A stretch of DNA of 64,000 nt from Citrobacter youngae (GCF_003818115.1 NZ_RPOI01000014.1:62001-126000), one strand, 5' to 3'; positions 19,783 to 30,477 are shown, counted from the first letter of the stretch. Numbers and translations are program-made. The notes: generated from the sequence alone by a model not told the origin.

Positions 19783-21084
19783 TTATCGTTTTCCGCTGTG
19801 CAGCCAGAACGGTTCCAGTGCAATCGCCTCGTTACGGAAGTGTTCAATTTCAATATATTGGTTGGCCGCAATGGCACGACGTAAGCCCTGCCAAGTAGCG
19901 ATCCATTCCGATGCGACATTTTCGTCGTAGTATCCCGCCAGCATCAGCATGCTATCAATGTTGCGCGTCAAACGTGGAAGCTGATCGGCGTACTGATCGC
20001 CCAACGGCTGCGCAAAAGCGGTTTTCAGCTCAGCGGCATGGCGTGAAAGATGGGTATCAGAGAAGCGCTTAAAGGAGTCGGCAATTTTGCCCTGCGCCTT
20101 CGCCTCCAGGAACGGCTGCCATCCTTTGGTCACCAGCCATTCGGTCAGCGCCAGCTTGGCCATTGCCGTTTGCGTACTGTAAACCGCCGAAATAGCAGAA
20201 ACGTCCGACGCAATGATCGCTTCCGATTGGGTCAGCAAATCACGTAAGTGAGCGCTCGCTTTTCGTGGCACATTACCGCCAAACAGCATCAGTATGTGAC
20301 GCACCAGACCCATTGCCGCCAGCACCTCGGCTTTCGCCCCTTTCACGCCGCGTACCCACAGCTCTTCGTGATACTGCCACTGTGATAATGCCAGCTCCAG
20401 CGCCGCTTCCAGCCCCTGCTCAATGCTCGCCTTCGCCGGAACCTTCAAAATCCGCGTCGGTTTGAGTTCGCGCAGCGCATTCCCCTGGGCCAAATGATAA
20501 CCGCGCGCTGCTTTGCTCAAACTGCCCTGGCGTAAACCGGTTTGCGAAACCAGCTGGTTTGCCAGCTTCAGTACCGCACGGGTATCGCCGCTTAGCAGTT
20601 CAAGTTCAAGCTCACAGATAGGTTCTGCAAACTCGCCCGCTTTCACTTCCCCCAGATCGAGGGCCATTTCAATCCGGCTGCCATCAACATCAACCAACCA
20701 TTTCTCACGGTAAAAATCGGTGCTGAACAACGGCTGCACTTGAGAAGCAAGTTCAGCGGGCAGCTCGCCATCAGGCCAGACTTCCGTTGGGAACAAGGTG
20801 AGATCCAGCTCAGGCGCGTTTAGTGCAACGTTATATTCCGGCCGCTGGTGCAGTCCGCCCGTCACGCGTCCGGCAATTTTCATGGTCATTTCGTAATGAC
20901 CGTTTTCACCGCGAATACGCAGCCCCATATCGTGACCACGCAACCACGCATCCGGCGTTTCGTAGTAAATATTCAGCAACTGGCTGGGCGCATGATGCTC
21001 TCCCCCCAGCGTATTCAAACGTTCACGCAGCGCATCTACAGCGTCACTATTAACGATAAATTTTAATTCGATTTCCTGGGCCAT
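19783..21084 (-). CDS. ygiF: inorganic triphosphatase YgiF (CYTH-CHAD)
   Basis: A 433-residue protein with an N-terminal CYTH domain starting with the signature EIELKF (residues 4-9; the ExExK-type triphosphate tunnel) and a C-terminal CHAD domain (about 215-430) rich in His and basic residues, which binds polyphosphate. E. coli YgiF hydrolyses inorganic tripolyphosphate. First gene of ygiF-glnE-hldE; separated from glnE by a BIME. Confidence 0.95.
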   Translation of the reverse strand: MAQEIELKFIVNSDAVDALRERLNTLGGEHHAPSQLLNIYYETPDAWLRGHDMGLRIRGENGHYEMTMKIAGRVTGGLHQRPEYNVALNAPELDLTLFPTEVWPDGELPAELASQVQPLFSTDFYREKWLVDVDGSRIEMALDLGEVKAGEFAEPICELELELLSGDTRAVLKLANQLVSQTGLRQGSLSKAARGYHLAQGNALRELKPTRILKVPAKASIEQGLEAALELALSQWQYHEELWVRGVKGAKAEVLAAMGLVRHILMLFGGNVPRKASAHLRDLLTQSEAIIASDVSAISAVYSTQTAMAKLALTEWLVTKGWQPFLEAKAQGKIADSFKRFSDTHLSRHAAELKTAFAQPLGDQYADQLPRLTRNIDSMLMLAGYYDENVASEWIATWQGLRRAIAANQYIEIEHFRNEAIALEPFWLHSGKR

Positions 21085-21325
21085 GGTCTTGTACTTATGG
21101 GTTATGTCACAGTTGAGAAAACTGACTGCGAACTAAGTTCGTTCTTTATGGTCAGTAGATAGTATTTTGCGCCAAATTGCCATGCAACGAGCAATTTGAC
21201 GGGCGTAAAAGTTTCGGGTGGTGGCAAAAAGGACACAGATGATTCCGATTGATGTCGAATGCTTTGCGTAGAGACACTGATGCCACTACTATCGTTCCAC
21301 TTTCTATGACAATAACGACAGCCTG

Positions 21326-21946
21326 ATGCCAAAATTACGCCTGATTGGATTAACTTTACTCGCACTTAGCGCCACTGCAGTCTCTCATGCCGAAGAGAAG
21401 CGCTATGTCTCTGACGAACTGAACACCTGGGTCCGCAGCGGTCCGGGAGATAATTATCGCCTCGTGGGTACGGTTAACGCCGGCGAGGAAGTCACGCTAT
21501 TACAGACCGATGCCAACACCAACTACGCCCAGGTGAAAGACAGCACCGGACGTACCGCCTGGATCCCACTGAAAGAGCTGAACAGTACGCCAAGCCTGCG
21601 TACCCGTGTACCCGATCTGGAAAACCAGGTTAAAACACTGACCGATAAGCTCAATAATATCGATACCACATGGAATCAGCGTACCGCCGATATGCAGCAA
21701 AAAGTATCGCAAAGCGACAGCGTGATCGACGGGTTGAAGGAAGAAAACCAGAAGCTGAAGAACGAGCTTATCGTGGCGCAAAAGAAGGTAAGCGCAGCCA
21801 ACCTTCAGCTTGATGACAAACAGCGTACTATCATCATGCAATGGTTTATGTATGGCGGCGGCGTGCTGGGTCTTGGTCTGCTGCTCGGTCTGGTTCTGCC
21901 GCACATGATCCCAAGCCGTAAACGCAAAGATCGCTGGATGAACTGA
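21326..21946 (+). CDS. ygiM: SH3-domain membrane protein YgiM
   Basis: A 206-residue protein: signal peptide (about 1-22, ending SHA before EEKRYV), a bacterial SH3 domain (about 25-90), a periplasmic coiled coil (about 95-165) and a C-terminal membrane helix (FMYGGGVLGLGLLLGLVLP) with a basic cytoplasmic tail. Located 61 bp before cca in the same direction, as in E. coli. Role at the envelope is not established. Confidence 0.92.
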   Translation: MPKLRLIGLTLLALSATAVSHAEEKRYVSDELNTWVRSGPGDNYRLVGTVNAGEEVTLLQTDANTNYAQVKDSTGRTAWIPLKELNSTPSLRTRVPDLENQVKTLTDKLNNIDTTWNQRTADMQQKVSQSDSVIDGLKEENQKLKNELIVAQKKVSAANLQLDDKQRTIIMQWFMYGGGVLGLGLLLGLVLPHMIPSRKRKDRWMN

Positions 21947-22007
21947 ATCGCCTTCTCCGCCACACTGACATATGATTAAGGGATGTTTTTTTCAAAAGGA
22001 AAGTGGC

Positions 22008-23249
22008 GTGAAGATTTATCTGGTCGGTGGTGCTGTTCGGGATGCGTTATTAGGGCTACCGATTAAAGATAAAGATTGGGTCGTTGTCGGTGCCACGCCG
22101 CAGGAGATGCTTGACGCGGGCTATCAGCAGGTAGGCCGCGATTTCCCCGTGTTTCTCCACCCACACTCCCGGGAAGAGTATGCGCTGGCGCGCACCGAAC
22201 GAAAATCGGGCTCAGGTTACACCGGATTCACCTGTTATGCCGCGCCAGATGTGACGCTGGAAGCCGATCTTCAGCGGCGCGACCTGACCATCAACGCAAT
22301 GGCCCGCGATGACAACGGGGAGATTATCGACCCGTATAACGGACGCGACGATCTGGAAAACCGCCTGCTGCGTCATGTTTCCCCGGCTTTTAGCGAGGAT
22401 CCACTGCGCGTTCTGCGCGTGGCGCGCTTTGCTGCTCGCTATGCGCACCTTGGCTTTCGTGTTGCTGATGAAACCATGACGCTGATGCGCAACATGGCCG
22501 CCGCTGGAGAGCTGGAACACCTGACGCCAGAACGCGTGTGGAAAGAGACAGAAAGCGCCTTAACCACCCGCAACCCACAGGTATTTTTTCAGGTCCTGCG
22601 CGATTGCGATGCCCTGCGCGTGCTGTTCCCGGAAGTAGATGCTCTGTTCGGCGTTCCCGCGCCCGCGCAGTGGCATCCGGAAATTGATACCGGTATTCAC
22701 ACGCTGATGACGCTGTCGATGGCAGCCATGTTAAGTCCGGAGGTCGACGTACGTTTCGCCACGCTGTGTCACGATCTCGGTAAAGCATTAACGCCTAAAG
22801 CGCTATGGCCGCGCCACCACGGCCACGGTCCGGCGGGCGTTAAGCTGGTCGAGCAACTGTGTCAGCGCCTGCGCGTGCCGAATGACATCCGCGACTTAGC
22901 CAAACTGGTAGCCGAGTTCCACGACCTGATTCATACCTTCCCGATCCTGCAACCGAAAACCATCGTTAAGCTGTTTGATTCCATCGATGCGTGGCGCAAA
23001 CCGCAGCGCGTGGAGCAAATCGCCCTGACCAGTGAGGCCGACGTGCGTGGGCGAACCGGTTTTGAAGCGGCGGATTACCCGCAAGGCAGGCTGTTGCGCG
23101 AAGCCTGGCAGGTTGCGCAGGCGGTACCCACGAAAGATGTCGTGGAAGCGGGATTCAAAGGTCAGGCAATTCGTGAAGAACTGACCCGACGTCGCATCGC
23201 GGCGGTGGCCAACTGGAAGGAGAAGCGGTGTCCTAAACCCACCGCCTGA
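22008..23249 (+). CDS. cca: CCA-adding multifunctional tRNA nucleotidyltransferase
   Basis: A 413-residue enzyme that adds and repairs the 3' CCA of tRNA and carries 2',3'-cyclic phosphodiesterase, 2'-nucleotidase and phosphatase activity through a C-terminal HD domain. The N-terminal GGAVRD nucleotidyltransferase motif and HDLGK (HD domain, about residues 255-259) are visible. Start is the GTG at 22008 with an AAGGAAA site, giving the conserved [13 protein letters not shown]-terminus; the ATG at 21972 would add 12 unrelated residues. Confidence 0.96.
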   Translation: MKIYLVGGAVRDALLGLPIKDKDWVVVGATPQEMLDAGYQQVGRDFPVFLHPHSREEYALARTERKSGSGYTGFTCYAAPDVTLEADLQRRDLTINAMARDDNGEIIDPYNGRDDLENRLLRHVSPAFSEDPLRVLRVARFAARYAHLGFRVADETMTLMRNMAAAGELEHLTPERVWKETESALTTRNPQVFFQVLRDCDALRVLFPEVDALFGVPAPAQWHPEIDTGIHTLMTLSMAAMLSPEVDVRFATLCHDLGKALTPKALWPRHHGHGPAGVKLVEQLCQRLRVPNDIRDLAKLVAEFHDLIHTFPILQPKTIVKLFDSIDAWRKPQRVEQIALTSEADVRGRTGFEAADYPQGRLLREAWQVAQAVPTKDVVEAGFKGQAIREELTRRRIAAVANWKEKRCPKPTA

Positions 23250-23261
23250 ACGGATATCACC

Positions 23262-23297
23262 CGTAGGCCGGATAAGGCGAAACGCCGCCATCCGGCA
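23262..23297. repeat. REP element between cca and uppP
   Basis: One REP palindrome with the GTAGGCCGGATAAGGCG and GCCGCCATCCGGCA arms, located between the convergent ends of cca and uppP. Confidence 0.9.
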
Positions 23298-23310
23298 CCA
23301 CGGTAAGTCA

Positions 23311-24129
23311 TCAGAAGAACACGACGTAAACGGCAGCCGCCACAACAAAGCGGTAAATCGCAAACGGAATGAACGAGATACGCTTAATCAGCTGCAGAAA
23401 GGTTTTGATCGCCACCAGCGCCACAATAAACGCGGTCACAAAGCCGACGGCAAACATTGGGATATCTGATGCGCTAAGGAACGACCAGCTCTTGTAGAGA
23501 TCCAGCGCCGTCGCGCCCATCATCATCGGCACCGCCAGCAGGAAAGAGAATTCAGAGGCCGCGTAACGGCTCACCCCCATCAGCATACCGCCAGAAATCG
23601 TCGCACCGGAACGAGAAAAACCCGGCCACAGCGCGAGACACTGAAAACAGCCAATCATAAACGCCTGGCGATATGTCATATCATCCAGACCCGGCGCGCG
23701 CGGCTCTTTCGGTTTCAGGCACTCTGCGACAATCAGCAGCACGCCCCCCACCACCAGCGCATACATCACGTTGATCGGATTAAACAGTGACTTGATGGTG
23801 TCGTGGAAGACCAGCCCAAGGACAACGGCTGGAATCATCCCCAACAGGATATGCCCCAGCGTCAGCCGACCTTTACCAGTACCTTCATGCGGGGCCTTGC
23901 CAAAGTGAATGCCAATTAAACCAAACAGACGTCGCCAGAACATCACCACTACCGCCAGAATGGAACCCAGTTGGATCACGACTTCAAACGTTTTTGCGGT
24001 ATCGCCCTCAAAACCTAACAAGTGGCCAACAATTATCATATGGCCGGTACTGGAAACGGGTAGGAACTCCGTCAGCCCTTCGACCACACCCAAAATTGCC
24101 GCCACCAGCAGCGAGTGCATATCACTCAT
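23311..24129 (-). CDS. uppP: undecaprenyl-diphosphatase UppP (BacA)
   Basis: A 272-residue polytopic inner-membrane enzyme that dephosphorylates undecaprenyl diphosphate so that the carrier lipid is reused in cell-wall synthesis; overexpression gives bacitracin resistance. The catalytic glutamate/serine motif [14 protein letters not shown] is at residues about 17-30 and the PGFSRSG motif near 170. The ATG at 24129 (MSDMHSLL) is used; the longer frame to 24165 is out of line with the family. Confidence 0.96.
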   Translation of the reverse strand: MSDMHSLLVAAILGVVEGLTEFLPVSSTGHMIIVGHLLGFEGDTAKTFEVVIQLGSILAVVVMFWRRLFGLIGIHFGKAPHEGTGKGRLTLGHILLGMIPAVVLGLVFHDTIKSLFNPINVMYALVVGGVLLIVAECLKPKEPRAPGLDDMTYRQAFMIGCFQCLALWPGFSRSGATISGGMLMGVSRYAASEFSFLLAVPMMMGATALDLYKSWSFLSASDIPMFAVGFVTAFIVALVAIKTFLQLIKRISFIPFAIYRFVVAAAVYVVFF

Positions 24130-24219
24130 CAATAAACCCCTAACGAAAGAGAAAAAGCACGGCAAAAAAGAGCCGACGTCAGGACTCTTTTATACCCGTT
24201 TGATTTAGAAATTATTAAA

Positions 24220-24588
24220 TTAATTATTTTCTTTCAGATTATTGCCACGCTCAATGACGACCCCGACGTTTGCCGCACGGGCCACCGCACCAAGTTTGCT
24301 CAGCTTGATGCGCACCCACGGAGAATTAAAGCGGTTAAGTAGCAAATCCGCCACCTCTTCCGCCACACGTTCTACCAGCGCAAAACGCCCACCTTCCACA
24401 TGATTAACAACCGTTTGAGCAATATCAGCATAGCTCAGGCAATCAGCCACATCATCGCTTTTAGCTGATTTGCGGTTATCCCATGCCATTTCGATATCGA
24501 ACACCAACCGTTGTTCGATCGTTTGTTCCCAGTCGTAAACACCAATAGTGGTGATTACAGAAAGTTGCTCTATAAATACAATATCCAT
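24220..24588 (-). CDS. folB: dihydroneopterin aldolase FolB
   Basis: A 122-residue enzyme converting 7,8-dihydroneopterin to hydroxymethyl-dihydropterin and glycolaldehyde in folate synthesis. The conserved start MDIVFIEQLSVITTIGVYDWE and the catalytic region with a lysine near the C-terminus (KLSKLGAV) match E. coli FolB. ATG at 24588 is used, although a GTG immediately upstream is in frame. It is divergent from plsY. Confidence 0.96.
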   Translation of the reverse strand: MDIVFIEQLSVITTIGVYDWEQTIEQRLVFDIEMAWDNRKSAKSDDVADCLSYADIAQTVVNHVEGGRFALVERVAEEVADLLLNRFNSPWVRIKLSKLGAVARAANVGVVIERGNNLKENN

Positions 24589-24694
24589 CACGACCTGCCT
24601 GCTTTTTGGCTAACCCGGATACCACTTCCGGCGAAATATGCGTATTATCCACAGAAGTAGCGTTTTACACGACATTTTCAAAACGGAACAGCTT

Positions 24695-25312
24695 ATGAGT
24701 GCAATCGCGCCTGGAATGATTATCTTCGCGTACCTCTGTGGCTCAATTTCCAGTGCTATTCTGGTATGCCGCCTTGCTGGATTGCCGGACCCGCGCGACA
24801 GCGGCTCTGGGAATCCGGGCGCGACAAACGTGCTGCGCATCGGTGGCAAGGGAGCCGCCGTCGCGGTACTGATTTTCGACGTCCTGAAAGGTATGTTACC
24901 CGTCTGGGGTGCCTATGCGCTAGGCGTCAGCCCCTTCTGGCTGGGATTGATCGCAATCGCCGCCTGTCTGGGACACATTTGGCCGGTATTTTTCGGCTTT
25001 AAAGGTGGAAAAGGCGTTGCCACCGCCTTTGGCGCAATTGCGCCGATTGGCTGGGACTTAACCGGCGTGATGGCCGGAACCTGGCTACTAACCGTCCTGT
25101 TAAGCGGCTATTCGTCGTTAGGCGCTATCGTCAGTGCGCTGATCGCCCCTTTTTACGTCTGGTGGTTCAATCCCCAGTTCACTTTCCCGGTGTCCATGTT
25201 GTCGTGCTTAATTCTGCTTCGTCACCATGACAACATTCAGCGTCTGTGGCGTCGTCAGGAGCCGAAGATCTGGACCAAGCTAAAGAAAAAACGCGAAAAA
25301 GACCCCGAGTGA
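24695..25312 (+). CDS. plsY: glycerol-3-phosphate acyltransferase PlsY
   Basis: A 205-residue inner-membrane enzyme that acylates glycerol 3-phosphate from acyl-phosphate, the first step of phospholipid synthesis. Five membrane segments and the conserved loops [30 protein letters not shown] and FNPQF are visible. The ATG at 24695 gives the E. coli length; the C-terminus is strongly basic. Confidence 0.96.
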   Translation: MSAIAPGMIIFAYLCGSISSAILVCRLAGLPDPRDSGSGNPGATNVLRIGGKGAAVAVLIFDVLKGMLPVWGAYALGVSPFWLGLIAIAACLGHIWPVFFGFKGGKGVATAFGAIAPIGWDLTGVMAGTWLLTVLLSGYSSLGAIVSALIAPFYVWWFNPQFTFPVSMLSCLILLRHHDNIQRLWRRQEPKIWTKLKKKREKDPE

Positions 25313-25319
25313 TTTTATT

Positions 25320-25352
25320 GTCGGATAGCGACGCGTCGGCGTCTTATCCGGC
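25320..25352. repeat. single REP-like palindrome overlapping the ttdR stop
   Basis: TCGGATAG (25321-25328) and CTTATCCGG (25343-25351) form a REP-type palindrome between the convergent ends of plsY and ttdR. The last codons and the stop of ttdR lie inside it. Confidence 0.7.
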
Positions 25353-26285
25353 CTCGGGGATGTGATACCCCTCCACCGGTTTGCCTAATCGGTTCTGACA
25401 CCACGTCGCCAGAAACTCCACGCACACGCGAAGCTTCACGCTGCGATACAACGGCTCCTGATAAACCGCCCAGATATTGGCGCTTTGCGCATAGTCCGGT
25501 AGCACCCGCACCAGTTCACCGCTAGCCAGAAACGGTTGTACGTCCCATTCAGAACGCAGCATGATCCCTTTTCCCTGCAGCGCCCACTGCAGCACAATCT
25601 CACCGCTGTTAGAGGAAAGATGTCCCGCCACCTTAACCGACTTTTTCTCCTGGCCGTTATCCAGTTCCCACACCCCGTGAGTCATATCCCGTTCTTTGGT
25701 GACCAGACAATCATGCCGAATTAATTCCTGTAACGTCGTCGGCTCACAGTATTTTTGTAAATACTCCGGCGCTGCGCATAATATCCTTTTATTTTTCGTT
25801 AACAAATGAGCAATATAATAATCAGGAATTTCATCATTGATACGAATATCCAAATCGATATTATCCTGCGCCAAATCAATTTGCCGATCGTAAAGTTCAA
25901 AATGTACCTGTAATTCAGGATAGCTGTGCATCAATTCGGTAATTGCTGGTGCAATATAACTGCGCCCAAAACCAAAGCTACAGCCGATACGAATCATCCC
26001 TGCCGGACGCGTTTTGAGTTGCGTAACGTCATCGACCAGATGCTGATAACCTGCGAGGATCGCCTGCGCATGTTCATAGCAACGTTGACCACTCTCCGTG
26101 AGCGCTACGCCACGCGCAGAGCGGCTTAGCAGCGTCGTCCCCAACGTAGACTCAAGGATCTGAATGCGTTTCGTCACAAACGCTGGCGTCTGCCCCAGCG
26201 TCGCAGCGGCGGCGCTGAAACTGCCGCTATGCACAATTTCAACCAGCACCTGCAGGTCTTTCGCCAGGGGATACGTGTTCAGCAT
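25344..26285 (-). CDS. ttdR: LysR-family activator of tartrate genes TtdR
   Basis: A 313-residue LysR regulator required for anaerobic L-tartrate use. The N-terminal winged helix-turn-helix ([20 protein letters not shown], about residues 23-42) is followed by the two-lobed effector domain. The last few residues differ from E. coli TtdR because a REP-like sequence forms the 3' end. It is divergent from ttdABT across a 212-bp control region. Confidence 0.95.
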   Translation of the reverse strand: MLNTYPLAKDLQVLVEIVHSGSFSAAAATLGQTPAFVTKRIQILESTLGTTLLSRSARGVALTESGQRCYEHAQAILAGYQHLVDDVTQLKTRPAGMIRIGCSFGFGRSYIAPAITELMHSYPELQVHFELYDRQIDLAQDNIDLDIRINDEIPDYYIAHLLTKNKRILCAAPEYLQKYCEPTTLQELIRHDCLVTKERDMTHGVWELDNGQEKKSVKVAGHLSSNSGEIVLQWALQGKGIMLRSEWDVQPFLASGELVRVLPDYAQSANIWAVYQEPLYRSVKLRVCVEFLATWCQNRLGKPVEGYHIPEAG

Positions 26286-26426
26286 GATCGGTAATCCGTA
26301 ATGTGATTAACCGCAGTGTAATTCTCCCATACGTATTAAACCCTGCCCTGGCGCAATTTTTATTGCCTTATCTGGACATCATTCACGAACTGTTAATTAG
26401 ATATTCACAGTGCCAAATAATATAAA

Positions 26427-26443
26427 ACCACATTTTTAGTGGT
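26427..26443. promoter_or_regulatory. inverted repeat in the ttdR-ttdA control region
   Basis: ACCAC (26427-26431) and GTGGT (26439-26443) flank a 7-bp AT spacer, 71 bp before the ttdA start. A LysR-type operator for TtdR is a reasonable guess from position only. Confidence 0.35.
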
Positions 26444-26497
26444 AGTTTGTGACGGAGAATTTATTTCCAGACAAATAAAAGAACTGGAGTTAATAAG

Positions 26498-27406
26498 ATG
26501 AGCAATCAAAATAACCAACATGCGATAACTACGCTGACGAACATTGTCGCCGACTTTACCGCCATGATTTCTACCCGCATGCCTGACGATGTTGTGGATA
26601 AATTAAAACAGCTGCGTGAAGGCGAAACATCAAAGATGGGTAAAATCATCTACCACACCATGTTTGACAACATGCAGAAAGCTATCGACCTGAATCGTCC
26701 GGCCTGTCAGGACACCGGTGAAATCATGTTTTTTGTGAAGGTCGGTTCCCGTTTTCCACACCTCGGCGAACTGCAAAGCATTCTGAAACAGGCCGTTGAA
26801 GACGCCACGGTAAAAGCGCCGCTGCGCCATAACGCGGTTGAGATTTTTGACGAAGTGAATACCGGAAAAAATACCGGCACCGGTGTGCCGTGGGTCACCT
26901 GGGACATCATCCCTGATAACGATGACGCGGAAATCGAAGTCTACATGGCAGGCGGCGGCTGTACGCTGCCGGGGCGCTCGAAAGTGTTAATGCCTTCTGA
27001 AGGCTATGAAGGCGTGGTGAAATTTGTCTTCGAAAATATCTCCACGCTGGCAGTCAACGCCTGTCCGCCGGTACTGGTGGGCGTGGGTATTGCCACCTCT
27101 GTAGAAACCGCTGCCGTGCTTTCTCGTAAAGCGGTGCTGCGCCCAATCGGATCACGCCATCCAAACCCAAAAGCGGCCGAACTGGAACTGCGCCTGGAAG
27201 AAGGGCTTAACCGTCTGGGCATTGGGCCGCAAGGGTTGACCGGGAATAGCTCAGTGATGGGCGTACATATCGAATCCGCCGCGCGCCACCCGTCAACTAT
27301 CGGCGTTGCCGTCTCTACCGGCTGCTGGGCGCATCGTCGCGGCACGCTGTTGGTTCATGCCGACCTCTCCTTCGAAAACCTGTCTCACACCCGGAGCGCG
27401 TTATGA
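26498..27406 (+). CDS. ttdA: L(+)-tartrate dehydratase alpha subunit TtdA
   Basis: A 302-residue subunit of the oxygen-sensitive [4Fe-4S] enzyme that converts L-tartrate to oxaloacetate. The three cluster cysteines of the class I fumarase-type family are present at Cys70 (RPACQDTG), Cys189 (VNACPP) and Cys276 (STGCWAHRR). Its stop overlaps the ttdB start by 4 bp (ATGA), so the two subunits are made in step. Confidence 0.97.
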   Translation: MSNQNNQHAITTLTNIVADFTAMISTRMPDDVVDKLKQLREGETSKMGKIIYHTMFDNMQKAIDLNRPACQDTGEIMFFVKVGSRFPHLGELQSILKQAVEDATVKAPLRHNAVEIFDEVNTGKNTGTGVPWVTWDIIPDNDDAEIEVYMAGGGCTLPGRSKVLMPSEGYEGVVKFVFENISTLAVNACPPVLVGVGIATSVETAAVLSRKAVLRPIGSRHPNPKAAELELRLEEGLNRLGIGPQGLTGNSSVMGVHIESAARHPSTIGVAVSTGCWAHRRGTLLVHADLSFENLSHTRSAL

Positions 27407-28008
27407 AAAAGATCCTCACAACCCCGATCAAAGCCGAAGATCTGGCTGACATTCGCGTTGGCGATGTCATTTACCTGAGCGGCACGCTGGTGACCTGCCG
27501 TGACGTTTGCCACCGCCGCCTGATCGAACTGAAGCGCCCGATTCCTTATGACCTGAACGGCAAAGCCATTTTCCATGCGGGCCCGATCGTCCGTAAGAAC
27601 GGTGAAAAATGGGAGATGGTCTCCGTCGGCCCAACTACCAGCATGCGTATGGAAGCGTTTGAGAAAGACTTTATCGAGCAGACGGGCGTCAAGCTGGTGG
27701 TCGGCAAAGGCGGCATGGGACCGCTGACGGAAGAAGGCTGTAAACAGTTCAAAGCGCTGCACGTCATCTTCCCGGCTGGCTGTGCGGTCGTGGCGGCAAC
27801 TCAGGTTGAAGAAATTGAAGAGGTACACTGGACCGAACTCGGCATGCCGGAATCTCTGTGGGTATGCCGGGTAAAAGAGTTCGGCCCGCTGATCGTTTCC
27901 ATCGATACCCACGGTAATAACCTGATTGCCGAAAACAAAAAGCTGTTCGCTGAACGTCGCGATCCTATCGTCGAAGAAATCTGCGAGCACGTGCACTACA
28001 TCAAATAA
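27403..28008 (+). CDS. ttdB: L(+)-tartrate dehydratase beta subunit TtdB
   Basis: A 201-residue partner of TtdA, forming the heterotetrameric L-tartrate dehydratase. It corresponds to the C-terminal swivelling domain of single-chain class I fumarases, with the conserved GRDVCHRR-like segment (CRDVCHRRL) and FHAGPIV. Start ATG overlaps the ttdA stop; ttdT follows 48 bp later. Confidence 0.97.
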   Translation: MKKILTTPIKAEDLADIRVGDVIYLSGTLVTCRDVCHRRLIELKRPIPYDLNGKAIFHAGPIVRKNGEKWEMVSVGPTTSMRMEAFEKDFIEQTGVKLVVGKGGMGPLTEEGCKQFKALHVIFPAGCAVVAATQVEEIEEVHWTELGMPESLWVCRVKEFGPLIVSIDTHGNNLIAENKKLFAERRDPIVEEICEHVHYIK

Positions 28009-28056
28009 CCCTCCCGGAGGGGCGTAACGCCTCTCCCTCTTCGCAGGGATACAACA

Positions 28057-29520
28057 ATGGCACCTTTAGCTGGTTGGTGGCGATACCTGGCTCCGCTGGT
28101 GGTCATCGCCATTATTGCTGTTCTGCCCGTCCCCACCGGTCTTGAGAGTCACACCTGGCTCTATTTTGCCGTCTTTACCGGTGTGATTGTCGGGCTTATT
28201 CTGGAACCTGTACCGGGCGCGGTGGTGGCGATGATTGGCATTTCGATCATCGCCGTCCTTTCGCCGTGGCTGCTGTTCAGCCCGGAGCAACTCGCGCAGG
28301 ACGGTTTTAAATTTACCGCCAAATCGCTGTCCTGGGCGGTATCGGGCTTTTCAAACTCGGTTATCTGGCTGATCTTCGCGGCCTTTATGTTTGGTACCGG
28401 CTATGAGAAAACCGGCCTTGGTCGGCGAATCGCGCTGATGCTGGTGAAAAAGATGGGGCACCGGACGTTATTTCTCGGCTATGCGGTGATGTTCTCCGAA
28501 CTTATCCTCGCTCCCGTCACGCCTTCCAACTCCGCGCGCGGAGCCGGAATAATCTACCCGATTATCCGCAACCTGCCGCCGCTGTATAACTCGCAGCCCA
28601 ATAGCGCCAGTTCACGCTCCATTGGCTCGTACATCATGTGGATGGGCATTGTCGCTGACTGCGTTACCAGCGCTATTTTCTTAACGGCGATGGCACCGAA
28701 CCTGCTGTTGATCGGCCTGATGAAAGGCGCGTCCCACACGGCGCTGAGCTGGGGCGACTGGTTCTTAGGCATGCTGCCGCTGAGCATTTTACTGGTGCTG
28801 ATCGTGCCGTGGCTGGCGTACGTGCTGTATCCACCGGTGCTGAAATCCGGCGATCAGGTTCCACGTTGGGCGGATACAGAGCTAAAAGCGATGGGACCGC
28901 TCTGCGCTCGCGAGAAAAAGATGCTGGTGCTGATGGTCGGCGCGTTAGTGCTGTGGATCTTCGGTGGCGACTACATTGACGCCGCAATGGTCGGATACAG
29001 CGTGGTGGCGTTGATGCTGGTACTACGCATCATTAGCTGGGATGACATCGTCAGCAATAAAGCCGCATGGAACGTCTTTTTCTGGCTGGCCTCGCTGATC
29101 ACGCTGGCCACCGGGCTCAATAACACCGGTTTTATTACCTGGTTCGGCAAGCTGCTGGCAAACGGGCTGAGTGGCTATTCGCCGGTGATGGTGATGGTAG
29201 CGCTGATCGTGGTGTTCTATCTGCTGCGTTACTTCTTTGCCAGCGCCACGGCCTATACCTCTGCCCTCGCGCCAATGATGATTGCCGCCGCGCTGGCAAT
29301 GCCGGAAATCCCATTACCGGTCTTCTGCCTGATGGTCGGCGCCGCCATTGGTCTGGGCAGCATTCTGACCCCATACGCCACCGGTCCCAGCCCTATCTAC
29401 TACGGCAGCGGCTATTTGCCGACGGTGGATTACTGGCGGCTCGGCGCTATTTTTGGCCTGATTTTCCTCGTGCTGCTGGTGATCACCGGTCTGCTCTGGA
29501 TGCCCCTCGTTTTACTGTAA
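28057..29520 (+). CDS. ttdT: L-tartrate/succinate antiporter TtdT
   Basis: A 487-residue inner-membrane carrier of the DASS family with about twelve to fourteen hydrophobic segments; it exchanges external tartrate for internal succinate under anaerobiosis. Conserved features include APVTPSNSARGAGI and GSILTPYATGP. In E. coli K-12 the next gene is tsaD; here the urease operon intervenes. Confidence 0.96.
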   Translation: MAPLAGWWRYLAPLVVIAIIAVLPVPTGLESHTWLYFAVFTGVIVGLILEPVPGAVVAMIGISIIAVLSPWLLFSPEQLAQDGFKFTAKSLSWAVSGFSNSVIWLIFAAFMFGTGYEKTGLGRRIALMLVKKMGHRTLFLGYAVMFSELILAPVTPSNSARGAGIIYPIIRNLPPLYNSQPNSASSRSIGSYIMWMGIVADCVTSAIFLTAMAPNLLLIGLMKGASHTALSWGDWFLGMLPLSILLVLIVPWLAYVLYPPVLKSGDQVPRWADTELKAMGPLCAREKKMLVLMVGALVLWIFGGDYIDAAMVGYSVVALMLVLRIISWDDIVSNKAAWNVFFWLASLITLATGLNNTGFITWFGKLLANGLSGYSPVMVMVALIVVFYLLRYFFASATAYTSALAPMMIAAALAMPEIPLPVFCLMVGAAIGLGSILTPYATGPSPIYYGSGYLPTVDYWRLGAIFGLIFLVLLVITGLLWMPLVLL

Positions 29521-29528
29521 ACCCCATT

Positions 29529-29554
29529 GGGGCGGCGTATTGTCGCCCCTTTTT
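29529..29554 (+). terminator. ttdABT terminator
   Basis: GGGGCG/CGCCCC stem with a 9-nt loop followed by five T residues, 9 bp after the ttdT stop. Confidence 0.88.
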
Positions 29555-29594
29555 CCATAAGCTTCTCATATGACCCTTTTCCCGATGCGCTGAG

Positions 29595-29612
29595 GCATAC
29601 TTTTTTGTATGC
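29595..29612. promoter_or_regulatory. 18-bp inverted repeat upstream of ureD
   Basis: GCATAC and GTATGC flank six T residues, 30 bp before the proposed ureD start. It contains ATA-N8-TAT, one base short of the NAC consensus (ATA-N9-TAT) that governs the Klebsiella urease promoter. It could be a regulator site or an attenuating hairpin. Confidence 0.4.
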
Positions 29613-29642
29613 AAACACCCTCATGCTGATAAGGGAAACGCT

Positions 29643-30467
29643 CTGGACACGGTTGCGCACGAGACACTCACACGGGGCTGGCAGGCCGAACTGGATCTGC
29701 ATTTTACCCGCACCGGGCACAAAACGGTGCTCGCCTCGGCGCGTCATCATGGTCCATTGACGGTTCAGCGTCCGTTTTACCCGGAAGAGGAGGTCTGTCA
29801 CCTCTATTTGCTGCATCCACCTGCGGGGATCGTTGGCGGGGACGAGCTTCATATTGCCGTCACGCTCGACGAAAACAGCCATGCGTTAATCACCCAGCCC
29901 GGCGCGGGCAAGTTTTATCGCAGCCGAGGGCCACAAGCGTTGCTGCGCCAGCACTTTACCCTCGCCTCGCACGCCACGCTGGAGTGGCTGCCGCAGGATA
30001 CAATCCTCTTTCCCGGTGCCAATGCTGTTATTCAGTCTGTATTTCACATCGCATCAGAGAGCCGCTTGCTGGCCTGGGATCTGCTGTGTCTTGGCCGACC
30101 GGTTATGCAGGAAACTTTCAGCCACGGCATGCTGCAAAATCGCCTGGAAGTGTGGCGAGATGGGCAGCCGCTGCTGATAGAACGCTTGATATTGCAGGAG
30201 GGGAATCTGAGCGGCGTCGCGCATCATCCCTGGGTCGGCACGTTGCTGTGTTATCCGGCCAACGAACACATGCTGGAGGGCACGCGGGAGCGGCTTATGG
30301 CGCTTGGCGATTACGCCGGGGCAACACTTAACGACTCGCTGCTGACAATCCGTTTTCTTGCTAACGACAACCTGGTTGTTCAACGCGTTATGCGTGACAT
30401 CTGGCAGTTTTTGCGCCCGCTACTGACACACAAAGTGCCCGTACTCCCGCGAATCTGGCAAACCTAA
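29643..30467 (+). CDS. ureD: urease accessory protein UreD, apparent CTG start
   Basis: Chaperone that with UreF and UreG delivers nickel to apo-urease. Similarity to Klebsiella UreD runs from [12 protein letters not shown] to the end RIWQT. The first ATG/GTG/TTG in frame is the GTG at 29727, which would remove about 28 conserved N-terminal residues. Upstream the frame is open to a TGA at 29571, yet holds no standard start. The CTG at 29643 lies 6 nt after AAGGGA and yields 274 residues, close to the usual 270. I therefore propose a CTG start; a point change from ATG or a sequence error are alternatives. Confidence 0.85.
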   Translation: MDTVAHETLTRGWQAELDLHFTRTGHKTVLASARHHGPLTVQRPFYPEEEVCHLYLLHPPAGIVGGDELHIAVTLDENSHALITQPGAGKFYRSRGPQALLRQHFTLASHATLEWLPQDTILFPGANAVIQSVFHIASESRLLAWDLLCLGRPVMQETFSHGMLQNRLEVWRDGQPLLIERLILQEGNLSGVAHHPWVGTLLCYPANEHMLEGTRERLMALGDYAGATLNDSLLTIRFLANDNLVVQRVMRDIWQFLRPLLTHKVPVLPRIWQT

Positions 30468-30477
30468 GAGAACCCTT

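Noticed and set aside
29595-29612. Calling the ureD inverted repeat a NAC site
   Set aside because: The spacing is ATA-N8-TAT, not N9, and NAC itself is not in the window; kept only as an unassigned inverted repeat.
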